NCBI GenBank assembly: GCA_004297555.1
Contig: SCSV01000019.1
Location: 1-16,826, forward strand
Direction: 5' to 3'
Length of the DNA stretch: 16,826 bases
From: Salinibacterium sp.
GTDB taxonomy: Bacteria > Actinomycetota > Actinomycetes > Actinomycetales > Microbacteriaceae
A model generated the notes under the pieces. That model worked only from the letters and a program-made list of their open reading frames with translations. It was not told the origin of the DNA and searched no databases. The position numbers and the translations under genes are program-made. Shown in pieces: positions 6,595 through 14,098 of the stretch; position 1 is the first letter of the stretch; each line of letters opens with the position of its first letter.

Positions 6595-7470
6595 TCAGAC
6601 CTCGATCGTGCCGGTGTAGACGAGTTCGGCCGGGCCGCTCAGCGCGACGTGCTCGCCATCTTCAGTGGGGAACATCCGCACGCCCACCGTGCCGCCGGGC
6701 ACGTCCACCCGCCACTGGTTCGGCGCGCCTTCACCCGCCCAGTGCCGGGTCGCGAGGGCCGCAGCCACCGCGCCTGTGCCGCAGGAGAGCGTTTCGCCAC
6801 TGCCGCGCTCGTGCACGCGCATGCGGATGTGACCGACGCCGTCTTTGACGAGTGGCTCGGCAGCGACGACGAACTCGACGTTGGCGCCGTGCTCGGGGGC
6901 CGGGTCGATTACTGGGGCCGCGCCGAGGTCGGCCGCATCCAGTTCCTCGTCGGTTGCGAGAGCGACCACGACGTGCGGGTTGCCGACGTTGATGCCGAGG
7001 CCCGGTCGCGCGACGGGTACATCGCGTGCCCGCACGAGGGGCTCGGTGCCGTCGAGCCGCCAGCGCCCGAGGTCGGCTTGGAACCCGGTCGCGTTGCGCT
7101 GGATGTCGCGGACGCCGCTTCGTGTGCCGATCGGCAGAGTGTCGCCGGGATCGAGGGTCGCGAGTTCGTTGTCGAGGAGAAACTTCGCGAAGACGCGAAC
7201 GCCGTTGCCGCACATCTCCGCGATGCTGCCGTCGGCGTTGCGATAGTCCATGAACCACTCGGCGGCCGCATCTTCGTCAAGGGCGGCGGCCCCCTCGGGA
7301 ATACTGCGCGAGCGCACTGCGCGCAGCAGGCCGTCGGCTCCGACGCCGAAGTGACGATCACACAGCGCGGCGACCTGGGCGGGAGTCAAGTCAATTTCGC
7401 CATCCGGATCAGCGAAGACCACGAAGTCGTTGCCGGTTCCGTGGCCTTTGGTGAACGTGAGCGTTGGCAT
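6595..7470 (-). CDS. dapF: DapF, diaminopimelate epimerase
   Basis: DapF converts LL- to meso-diaminopimelate, the precursor of lysine and of many peptidoglycans, using two cysteines without a cofactor. The 291-residue protein has both catalytic cysteines in their conserved settings: Cys87 in EMCGNGVR and Cys230 in LSCGTGAVA. The N-terminal KGHGTGNDFVV (8-18) and central GNPHVVV (163-169) motifs are also present. The ATG at 7468-7470 has AGGGAAG about 7 nt upstream and lies 14 bp after the miaA stop, so it is very likely cotranscribed with miaA and miaB. The miaA-dapF pairing is conserved in Actinobacteria. Many Microbacteriaceae use lysine, ornithine or diaminobutyrate in their cell walls; there DapF would mainly serve lysine synthesis (inference). 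Confidence 0.97.
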   Translation of the reverse strand: MPTLTFTKGHGTGNDFVVFADPDGEIDLTPAQVAALCDRHFGVGADGLLRAVRSRSIPEGAAALDEDAAAEWFMDYRNADGSIAEMCGNGVRVFAKFLLDNELATLDPGDTLPIGTRSGVRDIQRNATGFQADLGRWRLDGTEPLVRARDVPVARPGLGINVGNPHVVVALATDEELDAADLGAAPVIDPAPEHGANVEFVVAAEPLVKDGVGHIRMRVHERGSGETLSCGTGAVAAALATRHWAGEGAPNQWRVDVPGGTVGVRMFPTEDGEHVALSGPAELVYTGTIEV

Positions 7471-7484
7471 TGCTCAATCTTCCC

Positions 7485-8390
7485 TTATGGCGAAGTGGCC
7501 AGAGTCAGCGCGCGCCCAAAGCGGGCCGGATTGTCGAAGTCGATCCACTCGGCCTCGCGGTAGCGGCCGAACCAGCTCACTTGACGGCGCGCGTAGCGGC
7601 GAGTGAGAGCGGTCGTCTGCGCGATCGCCTCCTCCTCGGTGAGCTCGCCGTTCAGTTGCGCGATCGCCTGAGCGTAGCCGATCGCGCGACTCGCGGTGAC
7701 CCCGAGTCCGACGGGCAACAGGCCGCGGACCTCGTCGAGTAGTCCCCCCGCCCACATCGCCCGCACTCGCGCTTCGAGTCGGGCCACGAGCGTCTCACGC
7801 GGGGCGCGCAGGCCGATGATCAGGGCATCCCGCCATGGCGCGCGATTCTCGGGCAGCCCGAAGCCGAACTCCTCCCCCGTGATCTCGATCACTTCGAGCG
7901 CCCTAACCAGGCGGCGCCCGTTGCCGGGGCCGATGGAGTTCGCCGCACCGGGATCGAGTTCGAGCAGCCGTTGGTGCAAGGCCCCCGGCCCGCGCAGTTC
8001 CAGTTCCGCTTCAAGTCGCGCGCGGATCTCGGCATCGGTGCCCGGGAACTGAAAGTCATGAATCACGCTGGAGACGTAGAGCCCGCTGCCACCCACCAGA
8101 ATCGGCACGGCACCGCGGGCCTCGATCTCCTCAATCGCGGCCCGCGCATCCACTTGATAGTCGGCGACGCTCGCCTCGTCGGTGGGCTCGAGCACATCGA
8201 GCATGTGGTGCGGGATGCCCCGGCGCTCGTCAACACGGAGCTTGGCGGTACCCACATCCATGCCCCGATACAACTGCATCGCATCGGCGTTGACAATCTC
8301 GGCGCCGATGCCGCTCGCCGAGAGTCCCTCCGCAAGACCGAGGGACAACTCAGACTTGCCGGTGCCGGTCGCCCCGACGATCACCACCAT
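7485..8390 (-). CDS. miaA: MiaA, tRNA dimethylallyltransferase
   Basis: MiaA transfers a dimethylallyl group from DMAPP to N6 of A37 in tRNAs that read UNN codons, making the substrate for MiaB. From the ATG at 8388-8390 it has 301 residues, the normal family length. The P-loop GATGTGKS is at residues 6-13, followed by NADAMQLYRGMDVGTAK (34-50), GIPHHMLDVLEP, GGSGLY and the C-terminal TRRYARRQVSWF. I chose this ATG because GGTGAG stands 4 nt before it. A GTG three codons earlier (8397-8399) is a reasonable alternative. The open frame runs on to 8648, but that extension is low-complexity Arg/Pro/Ala sequence overlapping the miaB 3' end and is unlikely to be translated. The miaB stop is 13 bp upstream, so the genes should be cotranscribed. 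Confidence 0.95.
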   Translation of the reverse strand: MVVIVGATGTGKSELSLGLAEGLSASGIGAEIVNADAMQLYRGMDVGTAKLRVDERRGIPHHMLDVLEPTDEASVADYQVDARAAIEEIEARGAVPILVGGSGLYVSSVIHDFQFPGTDAEIRARLEAELELRGPGALHQRLLELDPGAANSIGPGNGRRLVRALEVIEITGEEFGFGLPENRAPWRDALIIGLRAPRETLVARLEARVRAMWAGGLLDEVRGLLPVGLGVTASRAIGYAQAIAQLNGELTEEEAIAQTTALTRRYARRQVSWFGRYREAEWIDFDNPARFGRALTLATSP

Positions 8391-8403
8391 GCGGCTCACC
8401 GGA

Positions 8404-9978
8404 TCAACGCGATCCCGCGCTCGACGCGGCGGATGCCCTCGAGCTTGCGCGTGCCGACAAGGGGAAGCTCGGCAGCCCAAGCGAAACGGCGGGGGCCGTG
8501 CCCGCGCTCGGCACCTCGCAGGATTCTGCCTCGGCGCGATCCCAGGCGTCTCCGGCGCTCGTGCGGCGGATGTCGAGAGGGCGCCCATCGGGGGCATCGG
8601 CAATGAGGTGGAACGAGGCGGCTCCGGTGATCGTGAGTGACACGGCATCCCCCGGTCGCGGCACCGCGCTGCCCGCGGGCACTTCGAAGTGCACGAGTCG
8701 GTTGTCTTGAGCCCGGCCGGAGAGTCGGTTGGTCTCGGCGTGCTTGCGGCCGTCGTCGGCAGTCACGATCACTTCGACGTCGCGACCGACCTGTTTCTGG
8801 TTCTCTTCGCGCGAGATGCGGTCTTGCAAGGAGACGAGTCGCTCGTAGCGCTCCTGCACGACGCTCTTCGGCACTTGATCGGCCATGGTTGCCGCCGGGG
8901 TGCCCCCGCGGATCGAGTACTGGAAGGTGAACGCCGAAGCGAAGCGGGCGGCCTCGACTACGCGAAGGGTCTCTTGGAAGTCTTCTTCGGTCTCGCCAGG
9001 GAACCCGACAATGATGTCGGTGCTGATGGCGGCGTTGGGGATTCGCTCGCGAACCCGGTCGAGAATGCCCAGAAACCTCTCGGAGCGGTAGCTGCGCTTC
9101 ATGGCCTTGAGGATGCGGTCGGAGCCGGACTGCAGGGGCATGTGCAGTTGCGGCATCACGGTGGGGGTCTCCGCCATGGCATCGATTACGTCATCGGTGA
9201 AGGCTGCCGGGTGCGGACTCGTAAACCGGATGCGCTCGAGGCCCTCGATCGTGCCGGCCGCGCGCAGCAACTTGCCGAAGGCCTGGCGGTCGCCGAACTC
9301 GACACCGTACGAGTTCACGTTTTGGCCGAGCAGTGTCACTTCGATGGCGCCATCGTCGACGATCGCTTGGATCTCGGCCAGGATGTCGCCGGGCCGCCGG
9401 TCTTTCTCCTTGCCGCGGAGGGCGGGCACGATGCAGAAGGTGCAGGTGTTGTTGCAGCCGACGGAGATCGAGACCCAGGCACTGTGCGTCGATTCGCGCC
9501 GGGTCGGCAGGGTCGAGGGGAATACGTCGAGCGATTCGAGGATCTCGAGTTGGGCTTCGCCGTTGTGGCGGGCGCGCTCCAGAAGTGCGGGCAGGGCGCC
9601 CATGTTGTGCGTGCCGAAGACGACATCGACCCAGGGCGCTTTCTCGAGGATGACGTTCTTGTCTTTCTGGGCCAGACAACCGCCGACCGCGATCTGCATG
9701 CCGTGATGCTGCTTCTTGGTGCTCGCCAGGATGCCGAGGTTGCCATAGAGCTTGTTGTCGGCGTTCTCGCGAACAGCGCAGGTGTTGATGACAACCACAT
9801 CGGCTTGCTGATCGTTCGCGCGGACGTAGCCGGCAGCCTCAAGCGAGCCGCTCAGGCGCTCGGAGTCGTGCACGTTCATCTGGCAGCCGTAGGTGCGCAC
9901 CTCGTAGGTGCGCGGCACAGATTCGCTGACCTCGCTTGCGTGGCCCTCGGCCCGCTCGGCGACGCTCGCTTCGATCAT
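8404..9978 (-). CDS. miaB: MiaB, tRNA-2-methylthio-N6-dimethylallyladenosine synthase
   Basis: MiaB is a radical-SAM enzyme that adds a methylthio group to prenylated A37 of tRNA, the step after MiaA. The 524-residue protein has the N-terminal UPF0004 domain with cluster ligands Cys32 (YGCQMN), Cys67 (NTCAVREN) and Cys101 (GGCLAQ). The radical-SAM triad Cys175, Cys179 and Cys182 lies in SVGCNNTCTFCIVP, and a TRAM domain covers about 385-455. After the TRAM domain comes a tail of about 65 residues (GRPLDIRRTSAGDAWDRAE, then SVSLGLP-like sequence) ending in Ser/Ala/Arg-rich low complexity. The first part I recall as usual in relatives; the last 20 residues look like an added end. The ATG at 9976-9978 follows the recX stop by 75 bp and may have its own promoter. 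Confidence 0.97.
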   Translation of the reverse strand: MIEASVAERAEGHASEVSESVPRTYEVRTYGCQMNVHDSERLSGSLEAAGYVRANDQQADVVVINTCAVRENADNKLYGNLGILASTKKQHHGMQIAVGGCLAQKDKNVILEKAPWVDVVFGTHNMGALPALLERARHNGEAQLEILESLDVFPSTLPTRRESTHSAWVSISVGCNNTCTFCIVPALRGKEKDRRPGDILAEIQAIVDDGAIEVTLLGQNVNSYGVEFGDRQAFGKLLRAAGTIEGLERIRFTSPHPAAFTDDVIDAMAETPTVMPQLHMPLQSGSDRILKAMKRSYRSERFLGILDRVRERIPNAAISTDIIVGFPGETEEDFQETLRVVEAARFASAFTFQYSIRGGTPAATMADQVPKSVVQERYERLVSLQDRISREENQKQVGRDVEVIVTADDGRKHAETNRLSGRAQDNRLVHFEVPAGSAVPRPGDAVSLTITGAASFHLIADAPDGRPLDIRRTSAGDAWDRAEAESCEVPSAGTAPAVSLGLPSFPLSARASSRASAASSAGSR

Positions 9979-10053
9979 GCCGTCCAGCTTAAGCCCGGGG
10001 CGCGATGGGGTCTCGCCTGGAGTCGCCGCTCAGCACCGACCCGGCCACCTGCG

Positions 10054-10665
10054 CTACCGGAATACCGGACCGGTCGGCCCTAACGCCCGCGCGACCGCAG
10101 TGGACACGACCGAACCCGAGTACCCGCGCCGCATGAGGAATGCGGAAAGACGCCGGCGTGCGGTCGGCGCATCAAGCGAGGCGAGCTGGGGAGCACGCTT
10201 GGCTGCAACTGCGACCGCGCGCTCTAACTCGTCATCGCCAAGGGCGTCGACGGCAGCTTCGATTGCGGCACCGTCGAGGTGGCGCCGCCGCAGCTCGCTC
10301 GTCACGCCCGAGCGACCGAGCCCTTTGCGATCGCGCAAAGTGCGCACAAGCGTCTCGGCGAGGTGAGCATCGTCGAGAAGCCCAGCCCCTTCGAGTCGCT
10401 CGATTTCCTCGTTCACCGTCTGCTCGTCGTACTCGCGCCCGATCAAGTAGTCCCGCATCTCGTGCGAGGACATCCCGCGTCGAGCGAGGGCGTGCATACT
10501 CGAGGTGCTGACGGCAGCGAAACCGTCAGCCCTCGAAGCAGCTCGGGAATCGGGTGACGCGCTTGAGGACAGCGCAGTCGAGGGCAGCGCACTCGCGGGC
10601 TCTGCGCCGAAGAGGTACGTCACGGGCGCGAGGTGGTCAGTCTGCTGACCACCCTCGTGTTCCAT
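10054..10665 (-). CDS. recX: RecX, regulator of RecA
   Basis: RecX binds RecA filaments and limits their extension and activity. The 203-residue protein begins with about 50 Ala/Ser-rich residues of low complexity. The helical RecX repeats follow: LARRGMSSHEMRDYLIGREYD (a typical first repeat), IERLEGAGLLDDAHLAETLVRTL, KGLGRSGVTSELRRRHLD and RRRLSAFLMRRGYSGSVV. The ATG at 10663-10665 is only 2 bp after the recA stop, so the genes share a transcript. A 9-bp hairpin falls in codons 5-12 and may reduce read-through or translation, which would keep RecX well below RecA as in other bacteria. The C-terminus ends at a TAG at 10054. Identification rests on the repeats and the position next to recA. 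Confidence 0.95.
   Translation of the reverse strand: MEHEGGQQTDHLAPVTYLFGAEPASALPSTALSSSASPDSRAASRADGFAAVSTSSMHALARRGMSSHEMRDYLIGREYDEQTVNEEIERLEGAGLLDDAHLAETLVRTLRDRKGLGRSGVTSELRRRHLDGAAIEAAVDALGDDELERAVAVAAKRAPQLASLDAPTARRRLSAFLMRRGYSGSVVSTAVARALGPTGPVFR
10632..10653 (-). terminator. 9-bp hairpin at the start of recX, possible attenuator between recA and recX
   Basis: GGTGGTCAG (10632-10640) and CTGACCACC (10645-10653) are perfectly complementary with a 4-nt loop. On the minus strand the stem begins 14 nt after the recA stop codon. No T-run follows, so it may act as a partial terminator, an RNA-stability element or a block to recX translation rather than a full stop. Confidence 0.5.
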
Positions 10666-10667
10666 GA

Positions 10668-11858
<1,191 letters not shown>

Positions 11859-11862
11859 TGCT

Positions 11863-11869
11863 CTTCTCC
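11863..11869 (-). promoter_or_regulatory. recA ribosome-binding site (decides the start)
   Basis: GGAGAAG on the minus strand, with GGAG 7 nt before the ATG at 11858. It supports the 396-residue form over an in-frame start at 11945. Confidence 0.7.
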
Positions 11870-12049
11870 ATTTGGTCGTAGGTTGCTGCCCATAGGCTGT
11901 CGGTCTCTGCGGCCCGATGAAGCCAGGGCCACAGCCTCCCGACAAAGGCTGGTCGTGCTGTTGGCCACGTTACGCTCGGCCACCGACATTGCTGCGGACC
12001 GACGAGCGAAACTGTGGATAAAACCCGTCTTCGATTGACGTTGGGGACG

Positions 12050-12055
12050 AGACTA
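12050..12055 (-). promoter_or_regulatory. Candidate recA promoter -10 element
   Basis: TAGTCT on the minus strand resembles the actinobacterial -10 pattern TAnnnT. A 17-bp spacer would place the -35 region at 12073-12078, inside the LexA box, the arrangement expected for repression. The -35 match is poor. If correct, the recA leader is about 180 nt long. Confidence 0.35.
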
Positions 12056-12062
12056 GCAACAT

Positions 12063-12078
12063 CCGAACGCGTGTTCGA
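12063..12078. promoter_or_regulatory. SOS box (LexA operator) upstream of recA
   Basis: CCGAACGCGTGTTCGA matches the actinobacterial/Gram-positive LexA site TCGAAC-N4-GTTCGA at 11 of 12 defined bases, the first base being C instead of T. Read on the minus strand it is TCGAACACGCGTTCGG. It lies 205 bp before the recA start and 49 bp after the DUF3046 stop. Confidence 0.88.
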
Positions 12079-12126
12079 GTGTCACAACCCGGCGTGTCGT
12101 GGGTTCGCGGCCTGCGCGGTAAGCGC

Positions 12127-12354
12127 CTAGGACTTCTTCGGCTCGCGTTGCCCAACCCCGTAGCGCCGCTCGGCCGGAACATCCGTCGCCTCGCACAGAG
12201 CGAGCCAGATCTCGCGCACCGGAATACCCTTCGCCACAGCCTGCTCGGCGGTGAACCCACCGACCGCGCCGAGCACCAGGTCGTGCGTCAGCACGCGACC
12301 GTAGTCAGCACCGAACTCGTCGGAGACCGCCAGCCAGAACTCGCTCAATCGCAC
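12127..12354 (-). CDS. DUF3046 family protein upstream of recA
   Basis: The 75-residue protein begins MRLSEFWLAVSDEFG and contains DLVLGAVGGFTAEQAVAKG and PVREIWLALCEATDVP, the pattern of the DUF3046 family. This small family of unknown function is commonly encoded directly upstream of recA in Actinobacteria. The C-terminus is basic (REPKKS). The GTG at 12352-12354 is the start because it gives the family's MRL opening; the ribosome-binding site is weak. It is separated from clgR by a terminator and from recA by 268 bp holding the SOS box, so it is probably not part of the induced recA transcript. No domain or motif suggests an activity. Family assignment is from recognition of the sequence pattern plus its position. 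Confidence 0.85.
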   Translation of the reverse strand: MRLSEFWLAVSDEFGADYGRVLTHDLVLGAVGGFTAEQAVAKGIPVREIWLALCEATDVPAERRYGVGQREPKKS

Positions 12355-12380
12355 GGGACCACGCTAGTCAAAACCACGCT

Positions 12381-12419
12381 AACCAAAAGAAGAACGCCCC
12401 GGCTCCTAGGCCGGGGCGT
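12381..12419 (-). terminator. Intrinsic terminator of clgR
   Basis: ACGCCCCGGC (12394-12403) and GCCGGGGCGT (12410-12419) form a perfect 10-bp stem with a 6-nt loop. Read on the minus strand, the stem is followed by TTCTTCTTTTGGTT (12393 down), a T-rich tail. It starts 26 nt after the clgR stop and is the only classic stem-plus-T-run terminator I see in the window. On the plus strand it lacks a T-run. Confidence 0.85.
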
Positions 12420-12445
12420 CGTCGTGTGCCTTCCAAAATACAGAC

Positions 12446-12760
12446 CTACCGAGAAACGAGGTCTCCGTCGAATTCAGCGACGAGCTCGTCTGGAAGGGTA
12501 TCGGGAATACGGTCGACGTTGAGGCTCTCAATGACCGCGAGGCGATCACCGACCTCACGCATGATGACCGAGATCGGAGTGCCGAGGGCATCCGCTACCG
12601 AAGCAAGAATCTCAGAGCTGGCCTCTTTCTGGCCTCGCTCGACCTCGCTCAGGTAACCGAGGGCCACGCTCGCCTTACTCGCGACCTGGCGGAGGGTGCG
12701 ACCCTTCTGCAGACGGAAGTCACGGAGAACGTCACCGATTTCTTGACGTACCAGAACCAT
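12446..12760 (-). CDS. clgR: ClgR-type XRE-family transcriptional regulator
   Basis: ClgR activates clp protease genes and other stress genes in Actinobacteria. The 104-residue protein has a helix-turn-helix domain over about residues 7-68 with the sequence GRTLRQVASKASVALGYLSE (20-39) and then VERGQKEASSEIL (40-52), close to mycobacterial ClgR as I remember it. A C-terminal tail of about 35 residues ends LVSR. The ATG at 12758-12760 has a near-perfect AAGGAGGG 6 nt upstream, which rules out the in-frame start at 12832. Its place downstream of pgsA and cinA and upstream of recA is the conserved ClgR position. ClgR homologues usually control their own promoter, but I see no confident ClgR box in the 156-bp gap upstream. 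It has its own terminator. Confidence 0.9.
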   Translation of the reverse strand: MVLVRQEIGDVLRDFRLQKGRTLRQVASKASVALGYLSEVERGQKEASSEILASVADALGTPISVIMREVGDRLAVIESLNVDRIPDTLPDELVAEFDGDLVSR

Positions 12761-12766
12761 TTTGGA

Positions 12767-12774
12767 CCCTCCTT
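12767..12774 (-). promoter_or_regulatory. clgR ribosome-binding site (decides the start)
   Basis: AAGGAGGG on the minus strand, 6 nt before the ATG at 12760. It is the strongest Shine-Dalgarno sequence in the window. Confidence 0.85.
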
Positions 12775-12809
12775 TCCTGACTGACTGTGGGCCAGAAATT
12801 CCAACTTGC

Positions 12810-12837
12810 TGTCTAAGCCTACCGCCGGACATTGCAA
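12810..12837 (-). promoter_or_regulatory. Candidate clgR promoter
   Basis: TTGCAA (12832-12837) as -35 and TAGACA (12810-12815) as -10, with 16 bp between them on the minus strand. The matches to consensus are 4/6 and 3/6. It would give a 5' leader of about 45 nt. Confidence 0.3.
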
Positions 12838-12916
12838 GAACTCTAACGATTACAGCCTGTGGATTGCGTGAATTTCAGTAGCTGTAACGGGCGAGTTCGG
12901 TCGCGTATTCCCAATG

Positions 12917-13411
12917 TCAGGCGAGCAAGTGCGCGAGCGCCCTGAGCGACTCCAGCACGACCGCGGCGCGCACTTCGTCGCGGTCGCCGGTCAGGCTCAA
13001 TCGGGTCGATTGCGCGGTGCCCCCGATCGCGAAGCCGAGAAAGACCGTGCCCGCCGGATGCCCGCCCTCCGGCCCTGGGCCGGCAACGCCCGTCGTGGAA
13101 ATGCCGATGTCTGCCGGGGTGCCGTCGACCGCGAGTCGCGCGCGCACGCCCGTCGCCATCTGCGCGGCGACCTCCGGATGCACGGGGCCGTGTTCCGCCA
13201 GAAGCGCCACATCGACACCCAGCAGGCTGTGCTTGAGATCAGTGTGGTACGCGACGATTCCGCCGCGCAGTACTGCCGAAGCACCGGGAGTGCGCACGAG
13301 TTCGGCGGTCAGGAGCCCGCCGGTGAGTGACTCCGCGACGGCGATCGTGCGGTGAGTGGCAGTGAGCAGCCGAACGATCTCGGCGCTGAGCGATGCGGCG
13401 CTCTGGGTCAT
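12917..13411 (-). CDS. cinA: CinA C-terminal domain protein, nicotinamide-nucleotide amidohydrolase (PncC-like)
   Basis: This family removes the amide of nicotinamide mononucleotide to give nicotinate mononucleotide, recycling NMN released by NAD-dependent DNA ligase. The 164-residue protein is only the C-terminal CinA (PncC) domain; the N-terminal molybdopterin-binding-like domain of full-length CinA is absent. Signatures are AESLTGGLL (about residues 25-33), GGIVAYHTDLKHSLLGV, and GISTTGVAGPGPEGGHPAGTVFLGF. The ATG at 13409-13411 overlaps the pgsA stop as ATGA, so translation is probably coupled. The frame stays open to 13699, but that part is antisense-like Arg-rich sequence within pgsA. 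The pgsA-cinA-clgR order is conserved in Actinobacteria. The symbol pncC would fit equally well. Confidence 0.93.
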   Translation of the reverse strand: MTQSAASLSAEIVRLLTATHRTIAVAESLTGGLLTAELVRTPGASAVLRGGIVAYHTDLKHSLLGVDVALLAEHGPVHPEVAAQMATGVRARLAVDGTPADIGISTTGVAGPGPEGGHPAGTVFLGFAIGGTAQSTRLSLTGDRDEVRAAVVLESLRALAHLLA

Positions 13412-14094
13412 GGCTGCAGCTTCGCGTCCGCTCGATTCTGGCGCCAGGCCTGCACGAGGTAGTCGATGCCGGTGACGACGGTGAGCACGAGGGCCAGTGC
13501 CATCACGATGCCGTTGACCACGAGCATCCATTCGCCCAGCAAGAGCCAGAGAGGCGTGAGGTAGAGCGTGATTGCCACCGACTGCACGATCGTCTTCAGC
13601 TTGCCACCGCGAGAGGCCGGGATGACGCGGCGCCGGAGAACCGCGAAGCGGAACGCGGTGATACCGAGCTCGCGCACCAGAATCACGATGGTGACCCACC
13701 AGGGCAGTTCACCGAGGATCGAAAGCACGACGAGCGCAGCGCCAGTGAGAACCTTGTCGGCGATCGGGTCGAGGATGATTCCGACGTTCGTGACGAGGTT
13801 GCGTCGCCGCGCGACCGAACCGTCAATGCCATCTGTCGCGATCGCCAGCACGAAGAGCACCGCCGCGGCCCAGCGCAGCAGGCCATGGCGCCCGCCGTCT
13901 TCGAGCAGCATCCAGATGAAGACTGGGGCGAGCAGAATTCGTACGACCGTGATGATGTTGGCGAGGTTGCCGCTGCTCGCCGGGGTATCGCCGTGGCTCG
14001 CCACGCGACCGCGCATCGAATCCCGAACCGAGTCTCGCATGGCCGTTGAACGCTTTACGGGACTCCCCTGGTTTGCGTTCGGCTCAAGCGCCAC
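13408..14094 (-). CDS. pgsA: PgsA, CDP-diacylglycerol--glycerol-3-phosphate 3-phosphatidyltransferase
   Basis: PgsA is an integral membrane enzyme that makes phosphatidylglycerophosphate, the first committed step to phosphatidylglycerol and cardiolipin. The 228-residue protein has the CDP-alcohol phosphotransferase motif D-x2-DG-x2-AR-x8-G-x3-D-x3-D intact: Asp88, Asp91-Gly92, Ala95-Arg96, Gly105, Asp109 and Asp113. Hydrophobic segments near 45-63, 72-88, 115-145 and 170-215 fit a polytopic protein. The GTG at 14092-14094 is supported by GGGAG 7 nt upstream, inside the end of ftsK. It gives a polar N-terminal extension of about 40 residues before the first membrane segment; a start at Met19 or Met27 cannot be excluded. 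It follows ftsK by 4 bp and overlaps cinA by 4 bp. Actinobacterial paralogues with other substrates (PIS, Cls) exist, but this locus is normally pgsA. Confidence 0.93.
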   Translation of the reverse strand: MALEPNANQGSPVKRSTAMRDSVRDSMRGRVASHGDTPASSGNLANIITVVRILLAPVFIWMLLEDGGRHGLLRWAAAVLFVLAIATDGIDGSVARRRNLVTNVGIILDPIADKVLTGAALVVLSILGELPWWVTIVILVRELGITAFRFAVLRRRVIPASRGGKLKTIVQSVAITLYLTPLWLLLGEWMLVVNGIVMALALVLTVVTGIDYLVQAWRQNRADAKLQP

Positions 14095-14098
14095 GCGG

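Noticed and set aside
8391..8648. N-terminal extension of MiaA by about 86 residues
   Set aside because: The extra part is Arg/Pro-rich, overlaps the end of miaB, and would put the P-loop far from the N-terminus, unlike the family.
11859..11945. N-terminal extension of RecA by 29 residues
   Set aside because: RecA proteins do not have this sequence, and a good ribosome-binding site stands before the internal ATG at 11858.
12761..12832. N-terminal extension of ClgR by 24 residues
   Set aside because: The AAGGAGGG site 6 nt before the ATG at 12760 would be inside the coding region, and the extension contains the likely leader.
13412..13699. Extension of CinA that might be its missing N-terminal domain
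   Set aside because: The translated sequence is Arg/His-rich and lies inside pgsA in another frame; it has no resemblance to the molybdopterin-binding domain.
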